NCBI GenBank assembly: GCA_964415525.1
Contig: CAYQAS010000102.1
Coordinates: 1-15,504 of the forward strand
DNA: 15,504 bases
Direction of reading: 5' to 3'
DNA from: CAZPUI01 sp964415525
GTDB taxonomy: Bacteria > Acidobacteriota > Holophagae > Holophagales > Holophagaceae
The position numbers were made by a program, and so were the translations under genes. A model generated the notes under the pieces. It saw nothing but the letters and a program-made list of their open reading frames with translations. It did no database searches and was not told where the DNA came from. Of the stretch, positions 15,114-15,504 are shown in pieces. The first letter of the stretch is position 1. Each line of letters begins with the position of its first letter.

Positions 15114-15504
15114 ATGAGCGAGACGGCCAAACTGGAAATCGATGGCAAGACCCTGGAACTCCCGATCATCACCGGCTCCGAGGGTGAGCGGGCGGTGGAC
15201 ATCCGGGAACTGCGGGCGCAGACCGGATGCATCACCTACGACGAGGCCTACGGGAACACCGGAAGCTGCCAGTCGAAGATCACGTTCATCGACGGAGAGG
15301 AAGGCATCCTCCGCTACCGCGGCTATCCCATCGAGGAACTGGCGGAGCACAGCACCTTCGTGCAGTGCGCCTACCTGATCATCTACGGGCGCTACCCCAC
15401 GGAGGAGGAGCGCAACCGCCTCCGCACCCTGCTGACCCAGTACCAGACCATCCACGAGGACATGAAGTTCCACTTCGAGGGCTTCCCCTCCTCGGCCCAT
15501 CCCA
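15114..15504 (+). CDS. gltA: Citrate synthase (3' end outside window)
   Basis: Condenses acetyl-CoA and oxaloacetate to citrate. The 130 visible residues read MSETAKLEIDGKTLELPII, then GSEGERAVDIRELRAQTGCITYDEAYGNTGSCQSKITFIDGEEGILRYRGYPIEELAE, the conserved N-terminal part of hexameric, GltA-type bacterial citrate synthases, ending near FEGFPSSAHP just before the catalytic core. An N-terminal beta domain as in E. coli GltA is present, so this is the longer type and not the short methylcitrate-synthase type. ATG 15114 has a strong GGAGG (15104-15108) five bases upstream. It follows icd by 45 bases with no terminator between, so co-transcription is likely. The catalytic His and Asp residues lie beyond the window. 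Confidence 0.95.
   Translation, partial: MSETAKLEIDGKTLELPIITGSEGERAVDIRELRAQTGCITYDEAYGNTGSCQSKITFIDGEEGILRYRGYPIEELAEHSTFVQCAYLIIYGRYPTEEERNRLRTLLTQYQTIHEDMKFHFEGFPSSAHP

Overview
The window is a GC-rich bacterial chromosome segment with tightly packed genes. The gene set suggests a Gram-negative acidobacterium of the Holophaga/Geothrix type: a mitochondrial-type aconitase next to isocitrate dehydrogenase and citrate synthase, a long soluble GAF/PAS hybrid kinase, a DUF4199 protein and lipoprotein signals. That placement is inferred from overall resemblance and not from a marker gene. No rRNA, tRNA, insertion sequence, prophage or CRISPR array was found, and no stretch longer than about 300 bases lacks a gene.

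Left part (1-3759). A lipoprotein-type MsrB-MsrA methionine sulfoxide reductase runs off the left edge on the minus strand. A short lipoprotein of unknown function is divergent from it. A minus-strand operon follows in the order yaaA (peroxide-stress protein), mgsA (methylglyoxal synthase), Nramp metal transporter. The Nramp gene is broken: I read two single-base frameshifts, a degenerate metal-binding motif and an internal deletion of roughly 110 codons. Three of these genes (Msr, YaaA, Nramp) belong to families linked to oxidative damage or to Fe/Mn handling.

Middle part (3760-10221). A plus-strand major-facilitator transporter converges on a three-gene minus-strand signalling operon. The operon encodes a soluble GAF-PAS-GAF-PAS-kinase-receiver hybrid (1010 aa), a stand-alone Hpt-like protein (112 aa), and a receiver fused to an RsbW-like ATPase domain (296 aa). 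The set looks like a complete multistep phosphorelay (His-Asp-His-Asp) whose output is an anti-sigma-type ATPase and not a DNA-binding domain. Upstream on the same strand is a small four-helix DUF4199 membrane protein.

Right part (10222-15504). A ZIP-family (ZupT) metal transporter is followed by a TCA block on the plus strand: aconitase, isocitrate dehydrogenase and citrate synthase (cut by the right edge). A near-palindromic repeat of about 180 bp, built from CGAAGAA-type units, lies between aconitase and isocitrate dehydrogenase. The cofactor-site residues of the isocitrate dehydrogenase point to NAD+ and not NADP+. A CRP-like inverted repeat lies about 80 bp before the aconitase start.
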